Source of the DNA: Selaginella moellendorffii
Lineage: Eukaryota > Streptophyta > Lycopodiopsida > Selaginellales > Selaginellaceae
DNA: 64,000 nucleotides
Assembly (NCBI RefSeq): GCF_000143415.4
Contig: NW_003314264.1
Location: 3,774,229-3,838,228 of the forward strand
Direction: 5' to 3'
Position numbers and translations under genes: made by a program. Below, in pieces: positions 1 to 12,868 of the stretch. Numbering within the stretch: the first letter of the stretch is position 1; every line of letters begins with the position of its first letter. The notes below the pieces were generated by a model that ran no database searches, had not been told where the DNA came from, and was given only the letters and a program-made list of their open reading frames with translations.

Positions 1-99
1 TTGAGCAATGGCATATTGTGGGACTTGAAGGCACGCCGAAGGTAAGCTAATTAGCATGGGTTAACTAAGTTGACCAGGCATAAAGAACTACGCCCGACT

Positions 100-165
100 C
101 CCCACGGGGATGTCGAATCCGTAGATGTATTCTATGGAGGTTGGGTTCGAGTCCCAACTCCCTAG
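100..165 (+). repeat. tRNA-like B-box fragment (possible SINE remnant)
   Basis: Positions 135-152 read as a perfect T-arm: a five-base stem (TTGGG/CCCAA) around the loop TTCGAGT, followed by a tRNA-like tail. No matching acceptor stem or convincing anticodon arm is visible upstream, so this is not called a functional tRNA. A tRNA-derived SINE remnant is the likeliest explanation. Confidence 0.25.
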
Positions 166-544
166 TAAAGCAAAGGGGGTTGCAGGGGGTTCCAAAAATA
201 TAGTAGGGATAGTGAGGTCTAGGAATCTAGGAACCAATCTTGAAAGAACTCTTTAGTGGTGCTTCTAAACTAACTTGAGGTTGAGATTGGGGTCGAGGGG
301 CCTTAGGTGGTTGAATGAGCATGGCTAATGCTCTGTTGCTTATGCAGTGAGTAGCTGAAATCAAGTAAGACCAAGTAAGAGTTGGTACAATATGTGAAAA
401 CTTTGGCGAGGGAACTTAGCAAAAACCAAGGAAGGGAAAAATTTGTGGCTTACATACCCCTTATATGCTCTTCCCCAATTTTAAGCATGTTAAAACGTAA
501 ACTCTATGGTGTTTTAGAGGATAAATATGAAAAACCTCTTGTTC

Positions 545-1490
545 ATATGATTCTTCATTTCCCGAAAGAACTTTTATGTCAAGACTTTCCATTGCAGCAA
601 CATCAATAGAACATTAATGATGCAAAGACCTCCATTTAAAAAATGGAAAACACCAATCTGGAAAACATTAACAACATTGATATGTGTGGCCAACCTTATC
701 ACATACCCAACAGCTAACATCACAACTATAATCACATCCTTGTTCTTGCTCTTGAACATGGGCAACAGTAGCATCCACCTCCATTAGAACAAGACCTATG
801 CAACAACAAGTGGAACAAATAATATCTCATAATATTGTATCAATTGAAAAGCATTATTAAAGATGGTAAGAGCAAGTGTATGCACAAGTCCCATAAGATC
901 TTGATAAAATGTTAGTGGCAATATTCCTAACGTGATTCACTCTAATATATTTGACTTCACAAGAGGTTTCGAAAGTACTAACTTATATAGCTCTTAAAGA
1001 TGATACAATTACTGAAAGGCATCATCACAATTGTTAATATGTTGAAATATAAGCTTCAAAATATTTATGAGAAAGCTAAATCTAATTTGCACAAGCAAAC
1101 TATTGTACCACCATAATGCCATCCTTTGGAGGCACATGTGAAACTCTCACAAATGTAGGGCATCATCCCAAGAATGATAAATGACAATTACTGTAAAGTG
1201 ATTAAACTAATAATACATATCATCCCTAGTATTCTTATAGAAAAACTCCAATTGGATATGAGGATTGGTAATAAAAGTAGAAATTGTACAATATGCCATA
1301 AATGCTACTATCAATTAAGTTTAATTATTCAGTTGCAGCCAAATAACATTAAGTAATAATGCTCTACAGTCAAAGGAGGAGAAGTTATGTAAAAAGTTAG
1401 ATTTAAACCAAAATCATAAATCCAAGCACTCTTCAAGGATAATTAAAGTTATTTTTCACCTCCACCAATATAAGTGCATAGAATACGAAA
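545..1490 (-). mobile_element. Decayed Ty3/gypsy gag copy (same family as 30.0-35.0 kb)
   Basis: This stretch aligns by eye along its length with 33.69-34.85 kb of the large Ty3 element, in the same orientation: the nucleocapsid region, the gag core and the A-rich leader. It ends about 20 bases into the LTR start (near 1468). The coding frames are destroyed by stops and AT-drift, with many C-to-T/G-to-A type differences. It has no pol part and no second LTR, so it is a truncated fossil. Confidence 0.75.
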
Positions 1491-1499
1491 GTGGTGTGT

Positions 1500-1850
1500 T
1501 ACCTAGTTTATGTCTCAAAAGTTTTATTTATAAGTGTTGAAAATTAAGAATTAGATAATGTATATAAAGTATAAGATTTTTAATGAATAGCTTTTAAAAC
1601 TATACACTAATCTCAAATTTTATTTATATAATAATTCACTTTTATTTATTTATTTATTTAAAAATACTAAATATGTACAGATACAATTCTATATAGTATT
1701 ATTAGTGTAGTGAGATTCTAGTAGCCATTAGATTGATTTAAATCCAGATCACTTGGTTTGGCATATCATATCATGATGTTCTTTTTAAAGAATTCAAATT
1801 TATATTAAACATTTGATATTACTAGTGCTTAGAAAATTTGAATACAATTT
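1500..1850. other. AT-rich intergenic DNA, nothing recognised
   Basis: Very AT-rich sequence between the Ty3 fossil and the inverted repeat. It has no ORF of interest, no tRNA and no recognisable element ends. Confidence 0.5.
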
Positions 1851-1854
1851 TAAA

Positions 1855-2725
1855 TGTGTTAAATAATTTATTGCACATTGCATGCAGCAATGTTTGGTTT
1901 GCTTAATAGTCATGTTACTCTTATTTAAAAATCCAATTAATCAAATGGAAGTTTATAATTATAAGTATATTTATATTTTATAAACACAAGTTTAATCTTA
2001 TTGCATATCAACCATTATATGGTAGAATAAAAAAGAATATACTAGAAACTGTTAATAGGGAAAATTTATAAATTATAAACATGCTTATAAATGCAAGATG
2101 AATCTCAACTGTTAGATGGTAGAATATCCTAGAATATCCCAATATATTCTAGGTATATGCACTACCATCCTAGGTTTTCTTAAGCAAACCAAAAAGGATT
2201 TTTATTTATTTCTATTAAAATTATTTCACTACTTTAAAATTAAAATTATAGACATATCATGAAGTTTTATTTAATTTAAATATTTTGTGAATATAAAATA
2301 ATACATCACCCAAAATAATGATCTTCAAGTTTCCTATACTATTTAATAAGTGTAAAGTTATAAACCCCTTTTTCTGTTGAGAAATTGCAATTTTTGGTTT
2401 GCTTAAGCCTGAATATACCTACTGAATATACTGACTATACCTAGAATATGCTTGGATATTCTATAATATTTTACCATCTAACAGTTGTTATTCTTTTAAA
2501 TTAATCTTGTATTTTTAATTTATAAACATATTTATAATTTATAAACTTTCTTAAACCCTTTCTAGTATATTCTTTTTTATTCTATCATCTTATGCAATAC
2601 GCTTAATGTTGTATTTATAAATTAGAATATGCTTATAATTATAAACTATATTTGATCAATTTGATTAATAAGTAAAAATAACACTGCTACATGCAACACA
2701 TAACAATTTATTTAAGGTATGTTGC
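1855..2725. repeat. Large imperfect inverted repeat (foldback-like)
   Basis: The left arm (about 1855-2205) and right arm (about 2385-2725) are reverse complements over roughly 330 bases, with mismatches and small gaps. Shared blocks include TTTGGTTTGCTTAAG at the inner ends, AACTGTTAGATGGTA, GAATAAAAAAGAATATACTAG and the outer GTTGCATG. The spacer is about 180 bases. No transposase is visible. Short pieces of the same family recur at about 29.20-29.34 kb and 55.64-55.77 kb, which suggests a dispersed foldback or MITE-like family. Confidence 0.7.
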
Positions 2726-2729
2726 ATGA

Positions 2730-5440
2730 ATTTAATATGTATTTATTTTATTCGCTTCCATCACTTTGTAATAATGAATTTATTTTTGGATGTAGATTAT
2801 GTTATTTCTTTAATAGCTACTATCGTGTTATGTGACATAGCAATTACTACTGTAAAATATCCTCCGAAATGAAATAAGTAGCACAAACATCATATTCTAG
2901 AGAACTTCTAGTGAAAAGAATTTTATTGGCCTTGTTCCGTTATGCCTCTAAAAAAAGTTAGACTTGGAAAGTTTTATCTAAAAATCAATACATGTTTAGC
3001 AAAATGGCTTGGTTGGTGGCACCCTTTGTAATAATTTTGTAAACTATAGGAATTCATAGTGCACATCTTTTTTCATACCCTCCTGGAAATTGTTTGAGCT
3101 TTAAGCAAGTCGCCTTTCCTTTAGCACTTGACTCAATACCCGTGCCTTGCTCAGCTGCAGAGGTGCAGCACAAACCAGCAACGTACACCGATACGTCTGT
3201 GTGTATCACGAAAAGGATGAACTCAACTCGCCGGCTCATACATCCACATCCTCAAGAGCATGCTCCTGCAGATTTTCCCCAACCCAAAATCCCAAAGGCT
3301 TGAAAGCAACAACCAAGTTTTGTCTTTCAAGCAAAAGCAAAGCTTTCGTCCGAACTGTGTTACCTCTAGCTGCTCAACGACAGTGTACGCGCACGACTGT
3401 ACAGTACTTGGAAGAGATCCCTCAACTCAACTCTTGCTTTTTCCCCCTGTTGGAAGTCAGATTCGGAAGAGCAGGCTTTTACAGTCAGTCAGGTTCCTCC
3501 CTCCTTCTAGACTACTAAAACCAGAGAGAATCTACCACGGAATCCGGCGGGCAACAAGGGGAATTTCAGCATCCGGAACCAGCATTCTTCCTCGAGAAGC
3601 CCAAATAAGCAGAGGACAGGAAACAAGGACGGAAATGGAACAAGGAAGCCAGCAAACAAAGCAAGCTCTCGGAAGCCATATCTATCCATGTATTAGGGCT
3701 CCTGCTGCTAATGCAGCACTCTGACTCTGACTCAAACCGGCTGCTTCAGAGACCCAACTGACACACGCTGAGGGTGAGAGACGAAGGAGAGGTGAGGTGA
3801 TAAGAATTTTGTTTGCTTTTAAAACAAAGAAAGGCTCTGACCGAGAACATGCTGCCATATGCCTGATCATGAATACTGGAATAATCTCAGAAAGGTGCCG
3901 CTGCATTTTAAACAAGAGAAAGATCTGGCTGCCTGGCCGCTGCTGCAGCTGTTGCCGCTGCTGCTGCCGCTGATGCTGCTTTGACCGATTTCATCACCCA
4001 TCATTCGCTCTTTCGTTTTCATTCATTCTGTTTGAGCTCACTCCTCTCATCTTTTCTATTCTCTTTGAAAACAAATGGTCCATGGTCTCGGGCGATTTTT
4101 AAAATGCCCTTCGCACTCACTCGAATTACTCGCGATGGAGCTTTCAATTGTCTGAGCCGCTGCTGTTGCTGCTGCTGCTCCTGGTGCTGCTGAGCTGAGC
4201 GCACTCCTGAAAGCGAATACGACGACCCGGCATTCTGAAGGATGGATTTGATTCCTCGCGGAAGACATATACAGAGAGACATGTCTCCATACACTCTCCT
4301 CTTCCCATTCATCTTTCTCATTTCCCGTATTGGATGCAGATATACACCATCAACTTGCAGAAATTTTTCTGTTATGTAATATCTTCACTTCAGAAAGGAT
4401 GGCACTTCTTGGAGGCCTAGGACCACCCCACTAAATACTAGCGCTTGGTACTACTATACTACTCTACACTTCTACCTTGTCAAAGACCAAAGACTGCAAG
4501 TTCAATTCAACTCTCCATTTCTGTGTCAAGCGCTTTCGAAGAGTGATTGAGCAAACGACACCACTACACACATAGACACACACACACACACACACACATT
4601 TGGAGTGCGTCGTCCATTTCTCTCTCTTTCTTTCGCCCTCCAAGGACGTCAGGAGCTCTGGGACAATCAACAACAACGCTACGAGACGACACAACTTGAG
4701 TATATAAAAAAGCCCAGTGGAGGTTTTGTCAATCGCCCTCCCCACACTCCAACAATCAAGTTGGAAGCACAGCGACTGAGAATCTGAAAGAACATTAGCC
4801 TATTTCGTTTTTTCTTTTTTTCTCATGCATTTTTTCTCCTTTTCTTCTTTTGTTTTTTTCTTTTTTCCTTGGCTTCGGATGATGATGGCGATGATATGTT
4901 GGTTGATGATGATGAAACATTTACACAAGAAAAAACGACACTCGAGTTGTGGACTGAGCTCATCAGCCCTTCCGTCCGACCAACGCAACAGCATCTTTTC
5001 AATTCTTGTTCTTGATCCTCCTAGCTTCGACATTGCCTCCGGAACTTTCGGGCGGAGAGCTGGAACGGTCGAGATAATTGTCATTTCGTGCTGGATTGTG
5101 CGTCCAGGAGCTGACTGGCGAGACCCACAAGTCTTTGATTGGGATACAAAGAGAGAAACGATGAAACGAAGGCCAAAGATGGTGGACGAGACGAACGAAG
5201 GGAAAAGAGACAACTTTTCTTATACTGAAAGAACCTCTAGGGAATTTAGAAACAAAACAAAGAAGCTACGATGCTTAAATTCTCTCGCTGCGTGGCGCTC
5301 TAGATCCGTGACTCGAAAGAGAGAGAGACAGAGAGAGAGAGAGGAAGGTAAAGGAAACTAGAAAGATTGGAGCAAACTAGAAACCACTTCCGACTCTCCA
5401 TGATCGATCGCCGATGGATGATCCTCCTCTCGCTCCTATC
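2730..5440. other. Intergenic; no gene supported
   Basis: Base composition changes from AT-rich to near neutral around 3.05 kb. Open frames of 60-180 codons exist on both strands, but none has a recognisable domain; they reflect simple-sequence bias (GCTGCTGCT tracts at 3.93-3.98 and 4.16-4.20 kb, a CA tract at 4563-4600, a GA tract near 5315-5345). The part nearest 5440 is probably the 3' untranslated region of the glutaredoxin gene. An unspliced noncoding transcript cannot be excluded. Confidence 0.5.
4563..4600. repeat. (CA)n microsatellite
   Basis: A run of alternating CA dinucleotides, slightly imperfect at its left edge. Confidence 0.85.
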
Positions 5441-5444
5441 TCGC

Positions 5445-5843
5445 TCATAACCAGAGCGCCCCGGCCTCCTTGAGCTGAGGCACGAGCGAGCCGGAGATGT
5501 GCGCCGCCATCACCTGATCAAGGCCCCCGATGAGCTTGCCGCCGATGAAGACGGTGGGCACGACCTGCGAGTCGCCCATTATCCGGGCCAGGGCCTCCTC
5601 CATGTCGCCGCCATCGCTCTCCTCGTCCATCTCGTACACGGTGGGGTTCACGCCCAGGCTGCACAGCAGGCTCTTGACGACGTGACACATGCAGCAGCTG
5701 CTCATGCTGAAGATCACCACCGCGTTCTCCGACACCATGCGCTCCACCCTCTCCATGGCGCTCAGCGCGCCGTGGCAGTGGCCGCCGCCGCCGGATCCCA
5801 TGAGCTGGAATGCCGTCGAGGCGTGGCTGGAGATGTCGTACAT
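5445..5843 (-). CDS. CC-type (ROXY-class) glutaredoxin
   Basis: Intronless, 132 residues from the first in-frame ATG (5843). The active site reads CCMC, which defines the land-plant CC-type class as opposed to CPYC or CGFS glutaredoxins. The glutathione-binding elements TVF and GGKLIGG lie near residues 95-107. The protein ends exactly in ALWL, the C-terminal motif that in flowering-plant ROXY proteins mediates binding to TGA bZIP factors. Family knowledge therefore points to a nuclear/cytosolic redox co-regulator rather than a general oxidoreductase. A TATA-like TATATAAA on the minus strand at 6589-6596 would give an unusually long leader of about 700 bases. Two TGACG cores lie just upstream. 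Class assignment is strong; the developmental role is unknown. Confidence 0.92.
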   Translation of the reverse strand: MYDISSHASTAFQLMGSGGGGHCHGALSAMERVERMVSENAVVIFSMSSCCMCHVVKSLLCSLGVNPTVYEMDEESDGGDMEEALARIMGDSQVVPTVFIGGKLIGGLDQVMAAHISGSLVPQLKEAGALWL

Positions 5844-6588
5844 TGTCACTCCCGAGAATTCGGAGAGATGCCGCGCGGAGGCCTGGAGAGCTAGCGCAGT
5901 TCGCGAAGATGGAGGAGGCGGATGAACTGGAGCAAGCGTGCGAGAGAGCTTCTATATTCTTCTGCGGAGAGAGGGACGAGGACGATTCAGGAACAAGACA
6001 GTGGCAGCCGAGAGCTGCGAGAGTGACAAGAGCTATCACAAGCGACAAATGTGCCTTGGCCAAGGAAATCTTGGATATGTCGTCGCGCGATCGATCACAG
6101 CACGGCCACAGCACAGCACAGAGAGAGCAGCACAGCGCGCGCCTCCTCCAAAGGCAAAAAGAGAGCTCGCTTCGTGGCTTCTTCTTTCTTCTTTCAAAGA
6201 AAACCAAGAAACGGGAGAGGCGAAGGTCGACCGATCACACTGCTGCTTTGCCGATGGAGAAAGATTCGCGGGGCGGAATTGGGACCGGAAGAAAGAGAGA
6301 TGCCGCGGCAATCTTTCCGCCAGAGGCGAGGGAATGGGAGGCGGATCAAGAAGGCGCAGAGCTGTGGAGCGAGCAATGCGGCGGAGAAGCTAGCAGCATG
6401 CACGATCGCGATCACGAACCGAGCGAGAGAGAAACACCCAAGAGCCCCGAAAGAAGCAAAATCCCTCTCCTCTCCCGGACGAAACCAGAAGAAATCCCGA
6501 AGAACACAAGCAACAAACAAAGCCAAAAACCAAAAGCGCTCTATGTGTTTTTACCACCCACTGTTACCGTGACCCCTCCCGGCATTGC

Positions 6589-6596
6589 TTTATATA
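6589..6596 (-). promoter_or_regulatory. Putative TATA box of the glutaredoxin gene
   Basis: TATATAAA on the minus strand, about 745 bases upstream of the glutaredoxin ATG. No intron is evident in the leader, so the 5' untranslated region would be about 700 bases. This is inference from sequence only. Confidence 0.45.
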
Positions 6597-6735
6597 CAGG
6601 TGGTTGGGTGGGGTAAAACAAGTTAAACGCCTTCTTTTCGTTTCACACCGGAAGAGAGAGAGTGCCGCGCATGCATGCATCCATCCCGCCATTCCGCCAT
6701 CCATCCAAGATTTTATCTTCCTGCCACGCAAGCAC

Positions 6736-6767
6736 TGACGTGGCTAGTGCTTTCACTGTGCACGTCA
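6736..6767. promoter_or_regulatory. Inverted pair of TGACG (TGA-bZIP) cores
   Basis: TGACG at 6736-6740 and its complement CGTCA at 6763-6767, about 150 bases upstream of the putative TATA box of the CC-type glutaredoxin. TGACG is the core bound by TGA factors, the known partners of ALWL-ending glutaredoxins, so feedback control is conceivable. The spacing is wider than in the classical as-1 element. Confidence 0.35.
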
Positions 6768-6859
6768 GCGATACCGCCAGCGTGGAGAAAGGTCCCCACT
6801 TTCTCGCGCAAAAGCAGAGCCAAGAAAAGCTTGCATTGATATGAAACAATGAATTCAAA

Positions 6860-9800
6860 GGCTTACATCACATTGAAAACAGCCAGGGATGAGAATCTCG
6901 CAGTTGCAAGCTATTTTTGACCTAATCGGCATTGATACGTTAACATGGAGGGGGAGCAATCACGCCTTTACAACAGGAATATCATACACTTGCAATAATG
7001 AATTGATCTACCAAAAGCAACGCAAACAGTTGATAGATTGCCCCCGAGATACGCAATGAGTCCACCTTCTTAGGGTTGGCATTTTGACTTGGGGGAATCA
7101 TTTTATCTTTTCCTCGACTCCCGATCGAAATCAGCTTGAATCACATCATTTGCGGCATGGAATTTCAAAGGCCATGGTACTGGCCAGGGGGGCAATCATA
7201 GGTTTCCCACTTTGTTCAACCTACTCACGTGCGCTTGCAAGTTAAGAAATCCCCACTGTTGATCATCGTTCCCATAAATCTAGTGCTTTTCTCATGTACT
7301 AAGTTCATTGCAATGGGACATTCCCAAACCCGCACATTGTCAAGTTCCATGGCGGATCACCAGTGACCTAGTTTCCGCTAGACCCCCTTTTGAAATTTTC
7401 AGTCTCCATCTCTCTCTCGCAGTATATATACATACAAAGTTACACCAAAGCAAGGCAAGTGGTCTTTTGCCTTGCCAGCTGGTTAAGTAAGGCCAAAGCA
7501 AATTCTTATTTTTTACCAACCCCCACTGGCAAAAGTAAAATTTCGCTTGTCTCTTGATGATCCATCCCCACTACCATATCAAGAATGAGGATTGAAATGT
7601 TGCCATCAAGCAACGTCTCATGGACATCATGTGGCCATTTCCTTTTTGGCTTTGCAGCTGCCCGCGAAGCTTTGACGTCATGTATGCATCCTACAAAGAT
7701 CACTACCATCATCCATGATGTATGCATATTTCCATGGTTGGTAGTTTTTAATCACTTGCGACCCTCCCCAGAACTCGTCGGTTAAACCATAGCCTTTTGG
7801 GTCCGGAATAGAATGAGGTACCTACGTATAGTCTAGTAACGTCCGGGCGTGCCGTACCACCCCCCCATGGTAGATTTTCTCCCTTCAATCGCCAGGGTTT
7901 AAGCTAATCATCTTCTCAATCATGGAGGCAATTTTTTTGTGCTCGAGTGTGAATTATAAAAACTTTGGGAGTTTGCGTTTTCGATACGTATTTCGAGGCC
8001 AGTCGTATGTACCAACCCAAATCCCTATGGCACCTGTGCGAGATATGTTAAATGCATGTGCTATGAGCCTATGGCTTAAACCTTGCTTGCACCATCGCCG
8101 CCGGCGCGTCTCCGGCTGCCACGTGTGAGCCGTCACCGCCACTGGCACCGCCCTTTTCCATACATAATGCGATCGAGCGGCCTATAGACTACTGGCGGGG
8201 ATTTGCCACGTGGGACGCCCCCTACGTTAGCGATTGCGTGGCGCGCTGTGTGTTTGGTATCTATGTCGGATCCTTTGCATGTGTGTGTGTGTGGTTGTGA
8301 TATTGTAAAATCCCCACCTTTTCCAAGATTTAAAAAATCGATCACTATATGCTTGCCATATGCTCTGGATATCGCAAATCAGCAAACCGGAGCGTACATT
8401 CGTTGGTGTTTCTTTTCGCTTTTCCCTTTTGATTTCTTTTTCATTTTTTATTTGGGCCGCGTTGGTACGGCCCCGGCTAAAAGCCAAATCAGCAGCAGAG
8501 TCAGGTGGTCGTGGCTGCCGTCACGCAACCACGTCAGTGGGGATGACAGGATTTGTCCGCCCACGCGCCCGAGCCCTAAATTTTGCAAAGTTAGTCAGCC
8601 CTAAGTGTGTGACGCGCGCGTGCGCTTGCGTCGCTCTCCCTGCTTTGCATGTTTTCGATTTCTTACGCCCTCGAGCCGGTTTAAAACGGAGGGCGTAAGA
8701 AATCGCAAAAAAACATTGACCGTCCGGAAATTTTCTGGCTGCATGAAGTAAACAAGGATCTTGGTGTGGTGGCGCGATCTTCCAGGGAGCTAATTTGTGA
8801 GAAGCTAATAGGGGGAATTGGGGTTAATACGAGGAAAGCAGCAACAACCAGAACACTGATGGATGATGGATGGAGAAAGGTCTCCTGCTGTTGAGATTCT
8901 CTCCATTAAAGGCGCGGGAAATGAATTGGGCGAGCAAGCAAGGACGTAGACGCCGACGGGCGGACGGGGTGGGAGGGATGTGGAGTCAGGGGGTCGTCTC
9001 ATCTCATCGTTGAATTCTCTCTTTGGAAGGGGAGATTTGATGTGGAAATCCGTGCAGAGAATGGAGCAATCTTTTTAGGGCTAGGGTGGTGGTGGTGGCA
9101 CCATTTTCTTGATTCGCCCACCGTCATTCCATAGCCGCCCTCGCCGCCTTTGCGAGGAATCTGGAATGCGGCCGGTACGGACGGACGGACGATTCCTAAC
9201 GGACGGACAGAGGCCGTCGCGGAACAAGGACGGCGGCCGGACACTCGTGGAATATCCCACGTATGTTCCTTTTTAAATTTTGTAATTGCGCGCTCTCAAC
9301 GGTCAAGAAGAGGGAATGGGAAATTTTTCCAAAATCCCACTGGCAAGAATTTGACAATACAACCGAATCCAGCTCTGCGCTTGCTTGCAATGCTTACGAT
9401 CAAATCCCATTCTCCGATGCGCAATTGACAGACATGCCACACAGGAAAAATATATCTATTTGTCGATGTTGTTTGCTGTTGATGATTTGTCAAGGTGACG
9501 CAAGACTTTACCCATTGTTTTAGAATGAGAACCGCCCAGCTTGTCAAAGACACGGACGAGATTGTAAACTAGAGAACAACTTGTGTCTTTCGATCTGTTT
9601 TTTACGGCTGTTTTTTACCTACCAGAGTCATGTTCCTGATGACGCAAGAGATCTCTCGAGCTAGATCTAATCGAGAATAGCTTTGTAGTCCGTGCGGCAT
9701 ACGGACTTTCGGCTATCACAGGGGGAATAGCCGCTTTGCTCCTTGTGCATTCTAATCACACAAAACCCCAAAAGCCCCCAACACCAGTGATCTATAGATA

Positions 9801-10000
9801 CATTGCATGTACCAATGGAGACAAAAATACTCCCAGCATTTGAGAGATCGAAGCTAGCAATCATCAAATTAATGCGGCCACCCAAATGTTTCGCAATCCG
9901 GTCAAAGCTTGGGGTGGAAAGGTGCGTAAACAAATCAGGCCTGTTTTGAAGAAGTCGCTCCAAGGTCTGAAGGACACGATTTAAGAACCAGAGACAAAAA
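6860..10000. other. Intergenic; no gene supported
   Basis: About 3 kb without a convincing coding frame on either strand. The only notable structure is a perfect short hairpin at 8656-8705 (listed separately). The segment next to 10000 is probably 3' untranslated region of the WDR4 gene. A good donor (CAG/GTATC near 10038) and acceptor (TTCAG near 9972, minus strand) suggest an intron just after the stop codon. Confidence 0.5.
8656..8705. repeat. Perfect 17-bp inverted repeat (hairpin)
   Basis: The arms 8656-8672 and 8689-8705 are exact reverse complements (CGATTTCTTACGCCCTC on the left) around a 16-base loop. With one bulge the stem extends through flanking T and A runs. No gene is adjacent. 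Confidence 0.8.
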
Positions 10001-10044
10001 AATAAAAGATGGAAGGATGCAAACAAAAGCTTGATACCTGCGTG

Positions 10045-11972
10045 TCAGGAAGAAGTTGCCGCACGCGCCTTTTTGTCGTTGCGAGTCCGCTTTCTTTTCT
10101 CCCTGTGAGTTTCCGTGTACTGCCTCTTGGACAGTAAGTTCTTCATGGCGAGCTCGGCGGCTTGTGCAGCCTCGGCCACCGCTGCCGCCACCGAGACTGA
10201 TGAGTCGGAGGGACTTCCTTGCAATGCCTTGAGCATACGGTCTCCGCCAGGAACTTCGGTATCGTCCAGTGCTTCGTACGAAGACGTGGCGGGAGATTTT
10301 TGTATAACTCGGAGGCGGGTTAACGCAGCAGCAGCGGAAGCTTGGGCGAGTGATGTCAATTCTGTCACCTGTTCCGGTTTCAGTGCTCGATCACCGACTC
10401 CCCTTGTCTCTGCTGCACCAGCAACGAGCCACAGCCTTCCTTTTCTATCGAATTGTAAATCGGTCGGGCATATAGGTTCTTGCCAAGAGATTTTCTAACA
10501 AGACAAAAACAGTCAAGAAAGAAGGAAAAAAGAAAAGAAAAACCATACCTGAAGAAACAAAAGCTTTTTGATACCGAAGTCACAACGAAGTAGGATCACA
10601 CCTGTAAGCCTATGCTTTGCAAAACAGTCAGTCAGTATATGCATGACGCAGGTACCAGAAACAGACACCTCTCAATTGTAGAAGCTACTACAGATCCGCT
10701 GGCTGACATGTTGACAACGGCAGGAGCAACAAATGTATCGGTTTTATCAGTCTGCCCACAACTAAAGGACTTGAGAGAAGGCAGATATATAGCAAAAAAT
10801 AGTAGAAAAGACCTGTAAGAGGTTGGAAATATCAACTGTATCCAGCAGGTACCCCGAAACATGATCCCATAGACGAATCTGTGTTGGGAAAGTACATGCA
10901 AAAAACTTGGTTGTAAATCGAATGTTTAAACTTACCGTAGAGTCGCCTCCTCCGGAAACTAATAACGCTTCAGACGATCCATCACCCACAAATGCAAGGC
11001 AAGATACAAAACTGTAACAAGTTTAGCCCATGTCCACAAAGACAGACGTTGATAGTTGATGTTACCTTGTGTGACCAAGACAGAAGCTCTGGATTTCGTA
11101 AGCTCCTAGCATAGGATTCTTTGGAAGTACACTTACCTGCAAGTGTGGAAGAGTCAGCAGGGAAGAAACCAAAGAGAGCACAGCCTACTGACACGAATTT
11201 TATAGTCTCTATCTGCCGTTACAACAAATTTGCCACAGGGAGACGTCTCCTGCAGACACCCGATTCAAGGATCAGCAAGCGAGTCAGAAGGAGAGCGAAT
11301 AAACCCGACCAGGCTTGTGATTATGCTGCAGCAGTGCGCCAGAAGTTGAGCTGGTTCTTCGTTTGTGTCACTTTTGTCGTCCGCCAGAGTTGGGATAACA
11401 TAAACCACTCCAAATTTGTCCGCGACCAACAGCCACTGGCCATCCCGACTGAAAGCCACAGCGCTGGTTTTCTTGTTCACAGGTCTGTAAGAGTGCTTAA
11501 GATGACGCTTCAACGAACATGAAGAAGAAGAAGAAGAAGAAGAAGAAAGATAACTTACATGGTTTTCGAGCACTTCCACGAGAATGTATCCCAAAGCTTG
11601 ACGAGCTTGTCGTCCCCGGCGGACGCGAAGAATGCACCGTCGTGACTAAATCCAGAAGCTCGAATTGCAGCGCGGTGGCCGGAAGAATCATCAACTGGAG
11701 TCACCGCTTCATTGCTCCTGGAAATAAATCACTCAGCCTCGCAAGCGCCAAGAGCGGAATTCTTACTCTAGATCGAAGACTCGAAATCCAGCTCCCACTG
11801 AGACCACAACCGCGCGAGAATTGGGGTGAATGCTGATAATCGCTGGAGCCATAGCCTGGCTTTGCGAGCCCGGATGGAATTGATCCTCACAAACCTCTTT
11901 CTCCTCCTCATCCTCGAGCTCGTTCTCGTCTCCCTCCGCTTCCGCCGTCGCCAAATCCTCCTCTCCAGCCAT
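10045..11972 (-). CDS. WDR4/TRM82-like tRNA (guanine-N7) methyltransferase subunit
   Basis: Ten exons on the minus strand: 11972-11767, 11717-11559, 11484-11310, 11249-11193, 11136-11066, 11011-10936, 10878-10813, 10769-10667, 10601-10549, 10494-10045. They splice in frame to about 471 residues; the exon 8 donor is the least certain. WD40 blades are clear, with hallmark WDR4/Trm82 strings: KTSAVAFSRDG followed by VADKFG, FVVTADRDYKIRVS, FCLGHTSFVS and LVSGGGDSTIRLWD. The family subunit is noncatalytic: it scaffolds the METTL1/Trm8 methyltransferase that makes m7G46 in tRNA. The N-terminus is acidic (Glu/Asp-rich, residues 1-30) and the C-terminal 60 residues are Lys/Arg-rich, possibly for nuclear targeting. 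Divergent from calmodulin; the start codons are 185 bases apart. Confidence 0.88.
11519..11550. repeat. (GAA)n microsatellite inside a WDR4 intron
   Basis: An uninterrupted GAA run on the plus strand. In the sense of the WDR4 gene it is TTC and forms the pyrimidine-rich part of intron 2 upstream of its acceptor, so its length could affect splicing. Confidence 0.85.

Positions 11973-12868
<896 letters not shown>

Noticed and set aside
3000-5400. Possible miRNA precursor or short-protein gene
   Set aside because: No known plant miRNA sequence was recognised and no frame shows domain content or splice consistency.
5499-6616. Several long plus-strand frames (up to 268 codons) over the glutaredoxin region
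   Set aside because: They are antisense shadows of the GC-rich glutaredoxin gene and its leader, without any domain.
9667-10026. 119-codon minus-strand frame just after the WDR4 stop
   Set aside because: No domain; more likely 3' untranslated region, possibly with an intron. The WDR4 frame closes properly at 10045.
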